Part shown: one piece after another, positions 24,599 to 35,623 of the stretch | How positions within the stretch are numbered: the first letter of the stretch is position 1 | Layout: the number at the start of each line of letters is the position of its first letter | Origin: Naegleria lovaniensis | Taxonomy: Eukaryota; Heterolobosea; Eutetramitea; Acrasida; Naegleriidae | DNA: 64,000 nt | NCBI RefSeq assembly: GCF_003324165.1 | Contig: NW_025407845.1 | Location: forward strand, 186,001-250,000 | Reading direction: 5' to 3' | Notes under the pieces: model-generated | Told to the model about the DNA's origin: nothing | Seen by the model: only the letters and a program-made list of their open reading frames with translations | Database searches by the model: none | Position numbers and translations under genes: made by a program

Positions 24599-25093
24599 TT
24601 AAGAATCCACACGGATGGTAAACAGATCGTTGGATGCATCATAAGTCAACATCAAATCTCCAATGCAATGTCCCCAAATTCCGTACACTCCAGTTGTTCT
24701 GCATCTGTTCACCAGATGACATCCTGGATGAGCTACATTCATGGGTTGAGGTTGCACCGAAGTGGACTTTTCTTCTTCATCATAAATTTCTTTGTAACCT
24801 TCACAAATCAATGCAACCAGCTGTTTTTGAGTGAAACCTTGCTCTGGACATTTGAATTCCTTGATAGCTGGTGTTGAAAGAGGATAATCATAGTTCACTC
24901 GGATGGTTTGCTTGTCTGGGATGAGAGGGGTGGAATCGTCCAAGCGCTTGGAGTCATATTCGTAATGCGCAACTGAAACATAAACTCCTTCCACTGAAAA
25001 TGTGGTGTCGTCTGTAGGAGGAAGTGTTGGAACGAGGTTGAGAATATTTTTGCAGGTGTTGTAAGCTGTAGGAGAGATTGTGCTATGAGGCAT
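24599..25093 (-). CDS. small conserved eukaryotic protein of unknown function
   Basis: A 164-residue, Cys/Pro-containing protein in one exon. The segment FTQKQLVALICEGYKEIYDEEE followed by TTGVYGIWGHCIGDLMLTYDA resembles an uncharacterised family in plants and protists that carries a YGIWGHDIxDLxLE motif near its end. I cannot assign a reaction. No signal peptide or membrane segment. The ATG is preceded by an A-rich stretch. Confidence 0.6.
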   Translation of the reverse strand: MPHSTISPTAYNTCKNILNLVPTLPPTDDTTFSVEGVYVSVAHYEYDSKRLDDSTPLIPDKQTIRVNYDYPLSTPAIKEFKCPEQGFTQKQLVALICEGYKEIYDEEEKSTSVQPQPMNVAHPGCHLVNRCRTTGVYGIWGHCIGDLMLTYDASNDLFTIRVDS

Positions 25094-25581
25094 GATATCT
25101 TATTAATTTTTTTCGATTACAGAAAGAACTGGAACGATGTTTGTTTACAATAAACATTTTTTGTGTGTATGGAACGAACTAATAAAAGAAAGTGGATGCA
25201 AAAAGGAACTACATTCTCCATCAAACCTTCATTACAAGTTGCAATTTGACATGCATCATGGAATTGAATAAAATCTTCTTCTCCTTCACAGTCCATTTCT
25301 GCCAATTTGCTTCAAACAGAAGGTGCGGTCGCATTCCGACGAAAGAAAAAGCAACAGCAAAAAAAAATCACATCATCTCATCACTGGTTGGATTCTTTAT
25401 CAAGAGTTGAGAAGCCTTCTGCATTGCTGAAGAAATACAACCATTGTTGCTGTGAGAATTTGTAGAATTTTGTTCGGAACATATCATCTTGCTGAGCTTT
25501 ATAGTCTTATTGACATCATCAGCAATACATTATCTAATCAATATTCGAGTTCTTGTACACTTTTAATTTATTTGCCATAAT
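25094..25581. other. divergent intergenic region
   Basis: These 488 bp lie between two outward-facing genes. A minus-strand frame of about 60 codons at 25117-25305 has only a non-ATG start and no splice link that keeps frame, so I do not call it. I searched the plus strand for exons of a missing NPC1 N-terminal domain upstream of 25582 and found none; the space is too short for it. Confidence 0.45.
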
Positions 25582-28560
25582 ATGTACTCTCACGAGCAAT
25601 TACCGAACAAGTCGGTCTCATATTATTTATCATTACCTTCGTATTGGTTGGATAGGTTTTTTAGAGCAATTTTTTATTGGGTCGGATACATCACTGCTAG
25701 TGCTCCAATTTTGTTCATTGTGGCTGCCGTACTTTTTACAGGAGGTATTGGTGTCGGTATTATGAAAATTCAATTGATTACCGATCCTCAAAGCTTGTGG
25801 GTGAGTACCGATTTTTTGAGATTTTTCTCATTGACACAAATTTGGAAATGATATTGGTACTCCGATCGATTCGGTGATGCCTCTTCCATTTTATTGAATG
25901 ATTTTAAAAGGTTCCGCCTGATAGCGACACTGTTAAGCAAAAGAATTATTTTGATGATCAATTTACTCCGTTCTTTAGAATTGAACAATTGATTTTTTTA
26001 CCAAAAAACAAATCTGTGACAAATGCAATTAACAAGGAAATGTTTGAAGATGTTTATCAAATTCAAAAAGAAATATTAGATATTCAAATTTGGGACACTT
26101 CGAACCATTCATTACCACCCATTACATTGGATGATTTATGCTACAAGCCAATACCCTCCAAAGGTTGCATGATTCAGAGTCCAATGCAGTTTTTCCAAAT
26201 GAAACAACAAAATTTAGAAAGATCTATGGACATTACTAAAACAATTTTCACATGTGTCCAAAGGCTAAGCTTGCAATCTTTCTGTATGTCTGACATTGGT
26301 ATTCCAGTTTATGATAAACAAGTGTTTGGAAAGGCATCATACAACACCACCACGCAAACAGCAAGTGCAGATGCTCTTATTGTGACATACCTATTGAATA
26401 ACGACAATGTAACGGCAGCGAAAGCTCTGCTTTGGGAGAAAGAATTTCTTAATATTGCTGCCAAACCTCGTAGCCACGTTCTTGTTTATAGATCTGCAGA
26501 GAGATCTGTTCAGGATGAAATTTCTGACGAGACTGGAGATATTTACACTGTGCTTATCAGTTATGCTGCCATGTTTGTGTATGTGGCAATTTCTTTAGGA
26601 CAGATTCACCCTGTGAAATCAAGAATTGTGATGGGATTATGTGGAGTTGTCATTGTGATCATGTCTGTTGTGATTTCTGCAGGTATTTGTGGCTTGTGTG
26701 GTGTGCCTGCTACGTTGATTATCATGGAAGTGATGCCTTTCCTCATTCTAGCCATCGGTGTTGACAACATGTTCATTATGGCTAATCATTTGGATCAAGT
26801 TGCCAAGCTCAAAAAGAACCAAAATCTTACTATTGCTCAAATAATGGGAGAAACACTCGGAACTGTTGGCTCTTCAATGACATTGGCTTCAATTTCTGAA
26901 TTTTTAGGTAAGGACTATGAAATGATCAAATTTTGTTGCTCACAATACTTTAGCTTTCATGTTGGGTAGTTTGACAAAGATGCCTGCTGTGCAAGCATTT
27001 TGTATTTATTCAGGAGTAGCTATCATCACTAACTTTGTGCTACAAGTTACTTGCTTCTCTGCATTACTTTCGTTAGATTTGAGAAGAAAATTAGGCCACC
27101 GACTAGAACTTGAACCAACAGTTGTGGTCACATCCCCATTCTTGAGAAAGGATTGGGTCAGTATTGCTGGTTTCATTAGACTTTTGATGAAGAAGGTCAT
27201 TGCTCCAATTGTAACGTTTATTCCATTGAGCTTGTTGATCATTGTTGTTTTCTTAGGTCTTGCAGGTGCTTCCATCTATGCATCATTTTTCTTAAGCCAA
27301 GGGTTGGATCAAATAACAGCCCTACCAACAGGATCCTATTTGGGAGAGTATTATTTAATGCAAAGAACGTACTTGGATTTAGGTCCTCCTATCTACTATG
27401 TTACAGGAAATATTAATTACACTGATCCTAAAGTGCAAGATCAAATGTCAAAGATGGTCAACATTGTTGCAGAAACTGAGTACCTGGATCGAGGAAGTAT
27501 TTTATTTTATTATGCCGACTTTAAGCAATGGGTATTAACAATTGAGTGTTCAAATAAGAATGTATCAGCAACGTCGTATGTACCACCTGAACATTACATT
27601 GAATGGCTGCAAGAGTTTCTAGGTCAACAAGCATGTTGCTCGTTCCGTGGGCAAACGACTCCACTTTGTGGGTTCCAATACAAGAATGACGTAAAGTTTT
27701 CTGCTGATGGAAAATCTATTGAAGCAGCTAGGTTAATGACTCAAACCAAAACCCTAGTGACTCAGGATGATTTTATTAACAGTATGAAATCGGCCTATTA
27801 CACTTCCAACTATCTGGCAGATCCAAAGAAATATTTACCTCCTAATCAATGGGATAGCAACATTCCACTAAGCACTTTCCCATACAGCGTCTATTACATT
27901 TACTTTGCTCAGTATTTATATTTGCCTGAAGTTTCCGCAACGAACATTATGATTGCTAGTGGTGCAGTGTTTTTGACTACCTTAATCTTATTGGGCTCTC
28001 CTGTTGCCTCTATTTATGTATTAGTTTGCATTTTCATGATTTTATCAAACTTGTTGGGAATTATGTCCATTTGGAATATCTATGTCAATGCTCTCTCTGT
28101 TGTCAACTTGGTCATGTCTATTGGTATTAGTGTTGAATTTTGTGTACATATTACACGTGCATTTATGAGAGCTAAAGGTACTCACAAAGAGAGAGTCAAG
28201 AAATCAATGATAGGAATGGGTTCTTCCGTATTATCTGGTATTACATTTACCAAATTTATTGGAGTTGTTGTTCTTGCATTCTCACATTCTGAGATTTTCC
28301 GAATTTACTATTTCAAAATGTATTTGAGCATTGTCGTGTCTGGAGCGTTGCACGGAATGCTCTTCTTACCAGCCTTATTGACAATAGCAGGCCCTAGACA
28401 AGATCCTGTTTCTGCACTTAAGGGTGAAGATGATGATGAAGAAGAGGAAGATGCAGCTGAAATTGATATAGCAGGTGGAAGAAGTGGGTTTGTAAATCCA
28501 CAACATTTAGATGCAGATGATGAGGAACAACAAACATCTCCAATTAACTACTCTAAGTAA
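25582..28560 (+). CDS. NPC1/RND-type sterol transporter lacking the N-terminal domain
   Basis: Three exons (25582-25800, 25911-26907, 26954-28560) give 940 residues. The chain begins where NPC1 begins after its sterol-binding domain: a first membrane helix (residues about 30-58), then the lumenal segment TDPQSLWVPPDSDTVKQK with YFDDQFTPFFRIEQLI. A sterol-sensing domain follows, including DIYTVLISYAAMFVYVAISLG, GLCGVPATLIIMEVMPFLILAIGVDNMF and LTKMPAVQAFC. A second lumenal domain and five C-terminal helices end with VVNLVMSIGISVEFCVHI and an acidic tail. The usual ~250-residue Cys-rich N-terminal domain is missing. NPC1 proteins move sterols out of late endosomes using NPC2; here the sterol hand-off must differ, or the protein has another lipid substrate. 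Confidence 0.9.
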
Positions 28561-28766
28561 CCAGTTTGGGCTCTTGTGGTTTAGACATGCTAAATCCAAA
28601 TTTTTATCATCTTTTCATAAATTATTTTGTAATTTGATTCAAGAATTAATTTCTCACTATGTGTGTTTAATGAGAGAGAGTGTAGTGAAAACTTGGAGTC
28701 TCTTGCGTCGTGTTTCAGATCAAAGAGTCATTCAATAATTTTTATAATCGCTACAACAAAGAAAAA

Positions 28767-30322
28767 ATGTCGTCACCACTTGTTCCTCATCATGAAAGTT
28801 TTGATGAGGAGAACAAGCCTTCCAATGATATTTTACAACCAATGACAGAAGAAAATTCTCACATTCTAACCAACAAAACCGAAGCTAATCATCATTCTTC
28901 TCACGATAATCATCAACATCCTGTAAATATTCACCTCATCAAAACTTGTGCTGCTTCCGATGGTACTGAGGTGGAAAGCGAAACCTTGAATAATAATTTG
29001 AATATTCAACAGTATGATACTAGTGTCGACACTAGTATGGAGGGTGAGATGGCCTCATCATCCTCTCATTTCAATACTACCACCAGTGCATCAATCGAAA
29101 TTCATCACGCTAATAATGAAAAAATTAATTTATTTGAAACTGAATTGAATTTTCATTCGGAAGCAGAAAATGGTACAAATTCTATAGCAGTGTCAACAAA
29201 TCAAGTAGCTGCAGAGCCCAAAAACAATATAGAATCCGATAAGAAAGAAGAAGAGGAGGAAGAAGAGGAAGAAGAAGAGATTTCAACAAAACCAATACCA
29301 CTCAATTCAAAAATTTCTCACACAAAGAGTGAAGGTCATTTAGATGCTTTTCTGTTGGCACGGAGATCACCAAATCGTAGTACTGTTACTGAACCTCAAA
29401 CACCTACACTTCTCAAACAACGTATTATGCAAAAATATAAGCAACATATTCAACAACAATCCAGTTTTACCACCGATACAGATACAGATGACGATTTAGT
29501 TTTAACGAGCATGTCACAAAACAAATATTTTCGATTATTTTCTCTAATGATTGCAAAATTCTTTAGAATTCAATCTCGTGTGATAGCTCCTAGTGGAGGT
29601 TTACCACAGAATATAGAAACCATACGGAAGCAAGAAAAAGCTAACAGAATAATTCTCAGAGACATGTTAACCATGTTTATTAGCGGATTTTCAGTGTTTG
29701 GAATTTTTGCCATTGTCTGGTATAACATTTATTTCAATACTGATTTTTTAAAGACCATTTTGGAAGGCAGAGATTCATTAGTAGAAAGGTTTTATTTTTG
29801 TATCAAGTGTATATTCGTCAGTGCATTGATTTTCCCTTTAATATTTGTGGCCATTGTGCGAAATCGATTGTTTGAAGAAGCCAGTAATCCACTATTGACG
29901 AATCTTATCAACAAAGAGCATCAGCTGAAACTTGTCATTCTGCAACGAATATTCCAAAATTCCATTGAACAGTTTTTAATGCATTCGATGAGCTGTGCAA
30001 TGTTGAGTTATTATTTACCCAGAGAAGACCTCAGAATTTTAGTGTTTGCCACTGTCACTTTCCTATTTTGCAGATTACTCTTTTGGATTGGATATTCCAT
30101 ACATCATTCATTGCGGTAAGTATTTTGATGGTATGAACACTTTTGCCATGTCTAACTTTTTCACATCATTTTACTTTTCAAAGTGCTCTCGGTATTGTCA
30201 CAGGAGCTTTTTTCAACATATTGTTGCTCGTACTGTCTTGCTACTACATATCAACGCAAGACATTCTGCCATTTATTATTAATGACATGCTCTTGCCTAT
30301 TTTTGTTATATTTTCAGCATAG
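28767..30322 (+). CDS. MAPEG-like (TMEM79-type) membrane protein with long disordered N-terminus
   Basis: Two exons (28767-30115, 30184-30322) give 495 residues. The first 290 are Ser/Thr/His/Glu-rich, with a pure Glu run near 165. The last 190 carry about five membrane helices. Within them, RIFQNSIEQFLMHSMSC and ILVFATVTFLFCRLLFWIGY fit the MAPEG fold pattern (an N-x-x-E-Q/F helix and an Arg-Leu-x-Y/F-W helix). The second exon supplies the last helix pair, GIVTGAFFNILLLVLSCYY. MAPEG proteins act on eicosanoids or glutathione; TMEM79 is a relative without known catalysis. Substrate unknown. The 68-bp intron splits the codon before the last helices. Confidence 0.65.
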
Positions 30323-30353
30323 ACATGTGAAATCAAATCACTGACTTTAATAA

Positions 30354-31856
30354 TTAAATTTTGTATGAATGGAATAGTGAAGACAAATCTCTAGCATAAT
30401 CATTTCTATTTTGGAAGTAATAACAATTGTTGGAGTGTTGAGCACAAACATCTAGAACGTCAATGTCACAATTACAAAGCATTGGAAGTTGAATATTCAT
30501 ATTCTTAATAGTTTCCAAAAACTGCTTGTTAAGCTGTTTGAGATATCGTTTTTCCTCTCTGTATTCTTTCTTCTTTTGTTCTTTAGTAGTGGTCGTTCTT
30601 GGATTGGAAAGAACTACGGAATTAGCCGGACCTGTTTCAGGAATGGAAGAAATTTCATTATCTTCCTCAGAGTGTGAACTTGCATTGAGAGGAATATAAT
30701 TTGGCTTATTCAGTAACGAGGATTGAGGTTGTTGAGTTGGCTCATCTAGGTACACAGTGAAAGAAGGAGCTTGAATGACAATCATATTTTCATCTTTGCT
30801 AATGGCTCGTTCATATTTTCCATACATTTCTTGAGATTTTGATGTGGCCAAGTTTGCCAAATTATATCTTGCAAAGTTTACAAAATCATTCACAGTTTTT
30901 TCATGAGACACCTCATCCACACTGCATTCATCCACTTCTTCAGAGGAGGTGGTTGTGTCACTCTCATGTGGAGATGGACATGATGAACTACTTGATCTAT
31001 TATGAAGCATATCATCATCATGAGCGACATCTTCCTCAGTATCATCCATGGTTTTAGAAGGATCAGGTCTTGGAGTGTTCATTCCTCTTGGTGTATTGTT
31101 TCCTCTCGGTGTGTTCATACCTCTCGGTGTATTACTTCTAGGAGTACACGATCTTGGAGTGGTTGTTTTTGAGGATGATGACAAGGATGTTAAGGAGTGA
31201 CTCTCTTCCGAAACTTGAGGCGAGTATTTCATATTTACATCATTCACTTGCTTTCCATACTCGCCCATCTTTTTTCGAAGTTCCTTTTTTCGAATCTTTT
31301 CTTTCTGTAATTTTTCAACTTCGATTTGTTTGGCCAGAATGGTTTCATTCTTTCTCTCCTGAATTCTTTGTTTGACCTTAATATTGAACTCTTTTAATTT
31401 CTCTTCCTTTCTGAGTCGTCGTTCCATCATGCTGTCCTGATAAAATTGGGCAGCATCATTCGCATTGGTAAATACATATTTACTTCCTTCTTCCCCAAGA
31501 ACTTCGGTCGAGCATTTTTCAGCTCTTGCCACTCGAATGTTGTTATTGTGATGGAGGCAAACATGAAACTCTGCGTTGAATATAAATCTCTTTTTAGGAT
31601 CGAGATCAATTTTTCCATTCGCAAGTTTGTGCTCTCTCACCAAATAATTATTTATATTATCTTGATTATCTGCCACATGTTTTAAAATTCGCTTCTTGGT
31701 GCAGCTCGAGAAGGATTCTCTTGTATTTGAAATAATTGGTTCGTTACGGAATTGTCTGACTCTTGTTGATGGAATTCCTGGCAGGCTTGAATGGCCCGAT
31801 GAGGAAGATGCCGATGAGTTGGTAAACGAGGGAGCCGAAGAACCTGAATGGTTCAT
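30354..31856 (-). CDS. unknown protein with coiled coil and TPRG(M/N)N repeats
   Basis: A 500-residue, single-exon frame. The ATG at 31856 follows AAAGAAA. An N-terminal Ser-rich tail leads into a conserved-looking segment (FIFNAEFHVCLHHNN), then a Lys/Glu/Arg-rich coiled coil of about 70 residues (RRLRKEEKLKEF onward). Five or six tandem repeats of the type T-P-R-G-M/N-N follow near residues 235-265, then acidic and Ser-rich disorder. Thr-Pro dipeptides next to Arg are candidate sites for proline-directed kinases and resemble microtubule-binding repeats. No family recognised. An E2F-like site lies 50 bp before the start. Confidence 0.65.
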   Translation of the reverse strand: MNHSGSSAPSFTNSSASSSSGHSSLPGIPSTRVRQFRNEPIISNTRESFSSCTKKRILKHVADNQDNINNYLVREHKLANGKIDLDPKKRFIFNAEFHVCLHHNNNIRVARAEKCSTEVLGEEGSKYVFTNANDAAQFYQDSMMERRLRKEEKLKEFNIKVKQRIQERKNETILAKQIEVEKLQKEKIRKKELRKKMGEYGKQVNDVNMKYSPQVSEESHSLTSLSSSSKTTTPRSCTPRSNTPRGMNTPRGNNTPRGMNTPRPDPSKTMDDTEEDVAHDDDMLHNRSSSSSCPSPHESDTTTSSEEVDECSVDEVSHEKTVNDFVNFARYNLANLATSKSQEMYGKYERAISKDENMIVIQAPSFTVYLDEPTQQPQSSLLNKPNYIPLNASSHSEEDNEISSIPETGPANSVVLSNPRTTTTKEQKKKEYREEKRYLKQLNKQFLETIKNMNIQLPMLCNCDIDVLDVCAQHSNNCYYFQNRNDYARDLSSLFHSYKI

Positions 31857-31995
31857 TTTCTTTTTATTACGTATTGAAATGATTTGAGGTTTTTGAACAT
31901 GTCTAGGCGGGAAAACAATTAAAGGCGGGTAAGGGAAAAATTCTCTTCGAGAATTGGAATTAGTAACTCTCCAAAAAAGGTTTCCTAGCAAAAAA
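31857..31995. promoter_or_regulatory. divergent promoter with two GGCGGG boxes
   Basis: These 139 bp separate the TPRG-repeat gene (start 31856, minus) from the 51-residue membrane protein (start 31996, plus). GGCGGGAAAA at 31906-31915 reads TTTTCCCGCC on the minus strand, a strong E2F-type match. A second GGCGGG lies at 31924-31929. Both genes could use these sites. Confidence 0.45.
31906..31915 (-). promoter_or_regulatory. E2F/DP-like site TTTTCCCGCC
   Basis: On the minus strand this reads TTTTCCCGCC, 50 bp upstream of the TPRG-repeat gene and 81 bp upstream of the plus-strand microprotein. Inference from sequence. Confidence 0.4.
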
Positions 31996-32151
31996 ATGTT
32001 TGCAAAACCATCTCCTTCGCATCATGTCTATTCCCACCAACATCATAGCTACGGAGTTGGTCACCATCCACTGCATTTTGTTATATATGCCATGATTGCA
32101 ATTTTGGTCATCATTATATTGTATTTTATTGGAAAATCGTTTGTTCTGTAA
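31996..32151 (+). CDS. 51-residue single-pass membrane microprotein
   Basis: A short frame with a strong start: the ATG follows an A-run exactly as in longer genes here. The first 28 residues are His/Ser/Tyr-rich (HHVYSHQHHSYG and GHHPLHF). A single membrane helix follows, FVIYAMIAILVIIILYFIG, then five residues. The His-rich head could bind metal. The gene is easily missed by length filters. Divergent from the TPRG-repeat gene. No homologue comes to mind; the reading rests on start context and a clean helix. Confidence 0.5.
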   Translation: MFAKPSPSHHVYSHQHHSYGVGHHPLHFVIYAMIAILVIIILYFIGKSFVL

Positions 32152-32217
32152 CCCAATAACATTTTTATTTATTGATGCAGTTCCAACACGTGATCGATCA
32201 TGAAATACACCGATGAG

Positions 32218-35200
32218 TTACTTTGTTCTTTCTACATTCGAGCCAATACAGTGCGTAACTCCTTCTTTCCCATTCTTTGCCCATTCTGAAACATCAAGCT
32301 TGATACTGCTCTTTTTTTTAGTTTTGTTTTTAGAAGATTTTGGAGGGGAAGAACGCACGGAATCCTGGCCTTTGCCTGACGTTGTTGCTTTGTTTGGACT
32401 AGTAAAAGTCGTAGGGTTCTTAGAATCATAGCTTGGATCTTGAGAAGTATCGTTCGCACAATCTGTCTCTATCAAGTCACAAGTTTGAACTGAATCATTC
32501 ACAGTGTTCCATTCATTTTGATTGGTATTTTTCATGGGAGCTTCTTCATTGTGCAGCTTGTCATCGTGACGCTCAATGGTAATTTCATTTGTTTCTTCAT
32601 CGATCGATGAATTCAAGGTTTGTTCTGAGGTGATATCCTCTTGTTTTACAGGTGGAGAGGAAGAGTTAAAATCGTCATTGGATTTTGATACTTCTTCGGT
32701 TGCTTGCAGAGTAGCATCGTTATTCGTTTCAGCACAAACCATGTGCATGGATGGTTCACTATCTTCCTCGATGTTTTGAACTTTTTCATCCATTGGTTCT
32801 GTTGAGTTTGCATCCAATGACGTTTGTAAACCATAGGATTCTAACTGTGGTTGTTCTTGCTTTGGATTATTATCCAATTCATTTACAGTGGAAACACTTT
32901 CTGGCACTACATTCTTGACTGAAGTCAACTCTCCTGTTAAATCATCTGTCATTTCATTGGACGGACTCGATGGTATTCTATTCGAATCTGGCAAATCTTG
33001 AGCAGTATTTGATGAACTTTCCACAAGCTGTTCCTCTGACAAGGTAATTTTTTCGTCGAGTGGAGATACTGTATCCAAACCAATCGTTTCTGAATGCTCC
33101 TCACTCGCTTTGGTTGGTTCAGCTGCGCTTTTTTCAATCACCGATGGGTCCACTTGGTCTGTTTCATTCACCTTGTTGAGTGGAGATGCGTCTACTTGGC
33201 TCGGTGTTGGTTGCTCATCATCATGTTCAATAGTAGCAGAATCTTTTGATTCAGTATTTTCTGTCACAGTAGGCAAGACATGGTCATCACCATGTTCAGA
33301 CGCTTCTACGGATTGAAGATGTTGCATGACATCATCCTTCGTGGTTGTTGGTACAACTTCTTCGTTGCCTTCATGTTGTTCACAGAGGTCTCCGAAGTTG
33401 ACTCATTGGTCGTCTCTGTTTCTAATTGATTGTTCACCAAAGCTTGAGTCGTTGTCTCCTCGTTGGCCATTGGAGGATTATCATCCTGTGTTTCGGTTTC
33501 AGTGAATTCCAAGATTTCACTTTTTTGCTCTTCACAACCATGAAGGTCAGAACTGCAATCTGAGCAAGCAACGGTTTCCTCTCCAGAATGATTTCGGGTG
33601 TTGTGGCAGGATGGTAGAATGGGGTGAAATTGGTGTTTCGGATAATGTATTATTCTCTGCTTTCTCACATTCTGTGTTGTGTGTTGAATTATCCAAGACA
33701 ATATTCAGACATGTTTCACAAGTTGTCCTTGTTGAGGTTTCTTCTTGTTCCTTTCCCTGAAGATCAGTGGATGAACCATCTAAAGGAGATCCATCCTCCA
33801 TTTCTTTGTCTGATTTCTCTGATTTAACTTCTTGATGACTTTCCATCGAAACTTCACCATATGACTCTGTTTGTTGAGAAGAGCTTGTAGATAATGATGG
33901 AGTTGAATTATTAAGATCTGTGGTCTGTGAAGTATTATGATCATTTTCGTTGAATGAGCTGTCTTGAGTATCTTTTTGAGTGATTGCCAATTGAGAAGCA
34001 GATGTATTTGTTTGTTGAATCTCTTCAGTAGATTTCTCGGTATTTGCTTCATCTGAAACAAGGATATTACTTTGTACATTACTTTCTTGCTTCAATGAAC
34101 TCTCTGTAGGAGTTTGTGGATCGACACTTGATGATGTTTCTGATTGATGACATGTACTTGTTGGTTGTATCTCACCAGCAGGTTTTTTCATGGTACTTGT
34201 TTCATCTGAAACAGAAGTCTTGCATTCTTGCTTATTGGTCTCTGAATGTGTAGTATCATTATTTGCAAGATCTTGATTGTCTGTGCTGGCTGGATCCTTA
34301 TCTGTAGCTTGTGAGGTGGATGAATGATCGGAGGTTGTAGAACCAGGGACATCCATAGTTGTGGTAGGGTCGAGATTTTCGCAAATGTCACTTGTCATTT
34401 CAACTGGATGGTCACTGAAATTGCATTGTTGAATGAGTAACAATGTTACTATTCCAATGAATAGAATGGGTGCAAAAACAAAAGGAACTTGTTTTGGACT
34501 CAACAATACAAGTTCTTTTGTACCTGGTTCCGAACACGAATGCCACAGCAATTGAGCAAGAGTCTGGTTATTCATTTTACCATCCCTATTCTCTGTTGAC
34601 TGAATTCCCCACGATTCAATCACTTGATTGTAGTAAGCACCAATAATCTCCTTCCCAATGTCACGATTGGTTTCATTATGACGTACTTTGAGAACATGTG
34701 TGAACACAATATGGCTCGCACAAAGCTTGATTGCATTTGAAATACATGTGAAATTTCCATCACAAGCAAGGTAGGTTTCTATTGGGAAATTGCCCATACC
34801 CTCTTGAACGTTGACAGCTTCAGCAGAAGCAATATTCCACAATTGACTTGTTGACATGGATTTGAACAATTGAGAGAAATTGCCTTGGATCCATTGTTTT
34901 TGATGTGAATCATTAGTATCAATAATCCCATGGCATGTCTTCAAACTGGATGATATTTGAGTAAACGATGCGGGGTAGTGAAGCTTGGTCTTGTTTGGAG
35001 AAATCTTCTCAAAGTCTTCAATGACTTGATTGTAGAGATGATTTCTTGCCAATCTGAAACAACATTCAGCTTCAGAGTTGTGTGTAGAAGAGTTGAGAGA
35101 GGAACGAAGTGGATAAAAATAGAGATTGGATTCGAGACATCTCTTTAGGAAGGCATGTCTTTGATCATCGTTCATGATAGCAGTAGTGTTGGATTGGGTT

Positions 35201-35361
35201 GTTAATCCCACCGCTGATCTGTTTTCTGGGATGGAAGAGTTTGGAGGTGCTACTGAAGAAGAAGATGGTGATGCCTTCACCACATGGATGATCACCAACA
35301 CCCAATAAAATACACAAAGAATGAGAGCCCAGCAACTAGCACGTGTGAAACAACTGGACAT
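32218..35361 (-). CDS. type I receptor-like protein, paralogue 1 (Ser/Thr-rich tail)
   Basis: The ATG at 35361 begins a signal peptide (ASCWALILCVFYWVLVIIHVV). A ~250-residue ectodomain follows with eight Cys shared with the neighbouring paralogue: FLKRC, ECC, LKTC, ACDGNFTC, KLCASH and a last C before the membrane. N-glycosylation sequons are frequent. A membrane helix (FVFAPILFIGIVTLLLIQQ) near residue 310 leads to a very long acidic Ser/Thr/Gln tail ending in a short Lys-rich segment (KNKTKKKSS). The tail is not in one frame: reading shifts near 33.6 kb and returns to the original frame near 33.38 kb. I found no GT-AG intron that explains this; two compensating indels or sequence errors are the likely cause. 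Family not recognised; a surface receptor or adhesion protein is inferred. Confidence 0.65.
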
Positions 35362-35623
35362 TTTGGTCGTGGTTTTGTGGTTTTTTAGCGTGATGGTCTC
35401 TCACAAATTTCTTGCCCGGAAATCTCAAATTTTTGAACAGGAATTTGTGATTCGTGAGGAACCTCTTTTGGGATTTTCACTCCATTTCTAGTTGATGGAG
35501 ACGAATTGATTTAAAAACTTTGAACATCAAGTCAATTTGAAAAAACAATGGAACACAAGAAGGAGAATAAATACATTGGAAACATGTTGTCATGGAGTCT
35601 CAAGTGTTGGTTGGACAACCTTT

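Noticed and set aside
25117-25305. Minus-strand frame of about 60 codons upstream of the small conserved gene
   Set aside because: No ATG at its start, no good start context, and no splice site pair that joins it in frame to the next gene.
29245-29280. GAA/GAG run that could be called a microsatellite
   Set aside because: It is in frame and encodes a Glu run in an acidic low-complexity region; ordinary for this gene.
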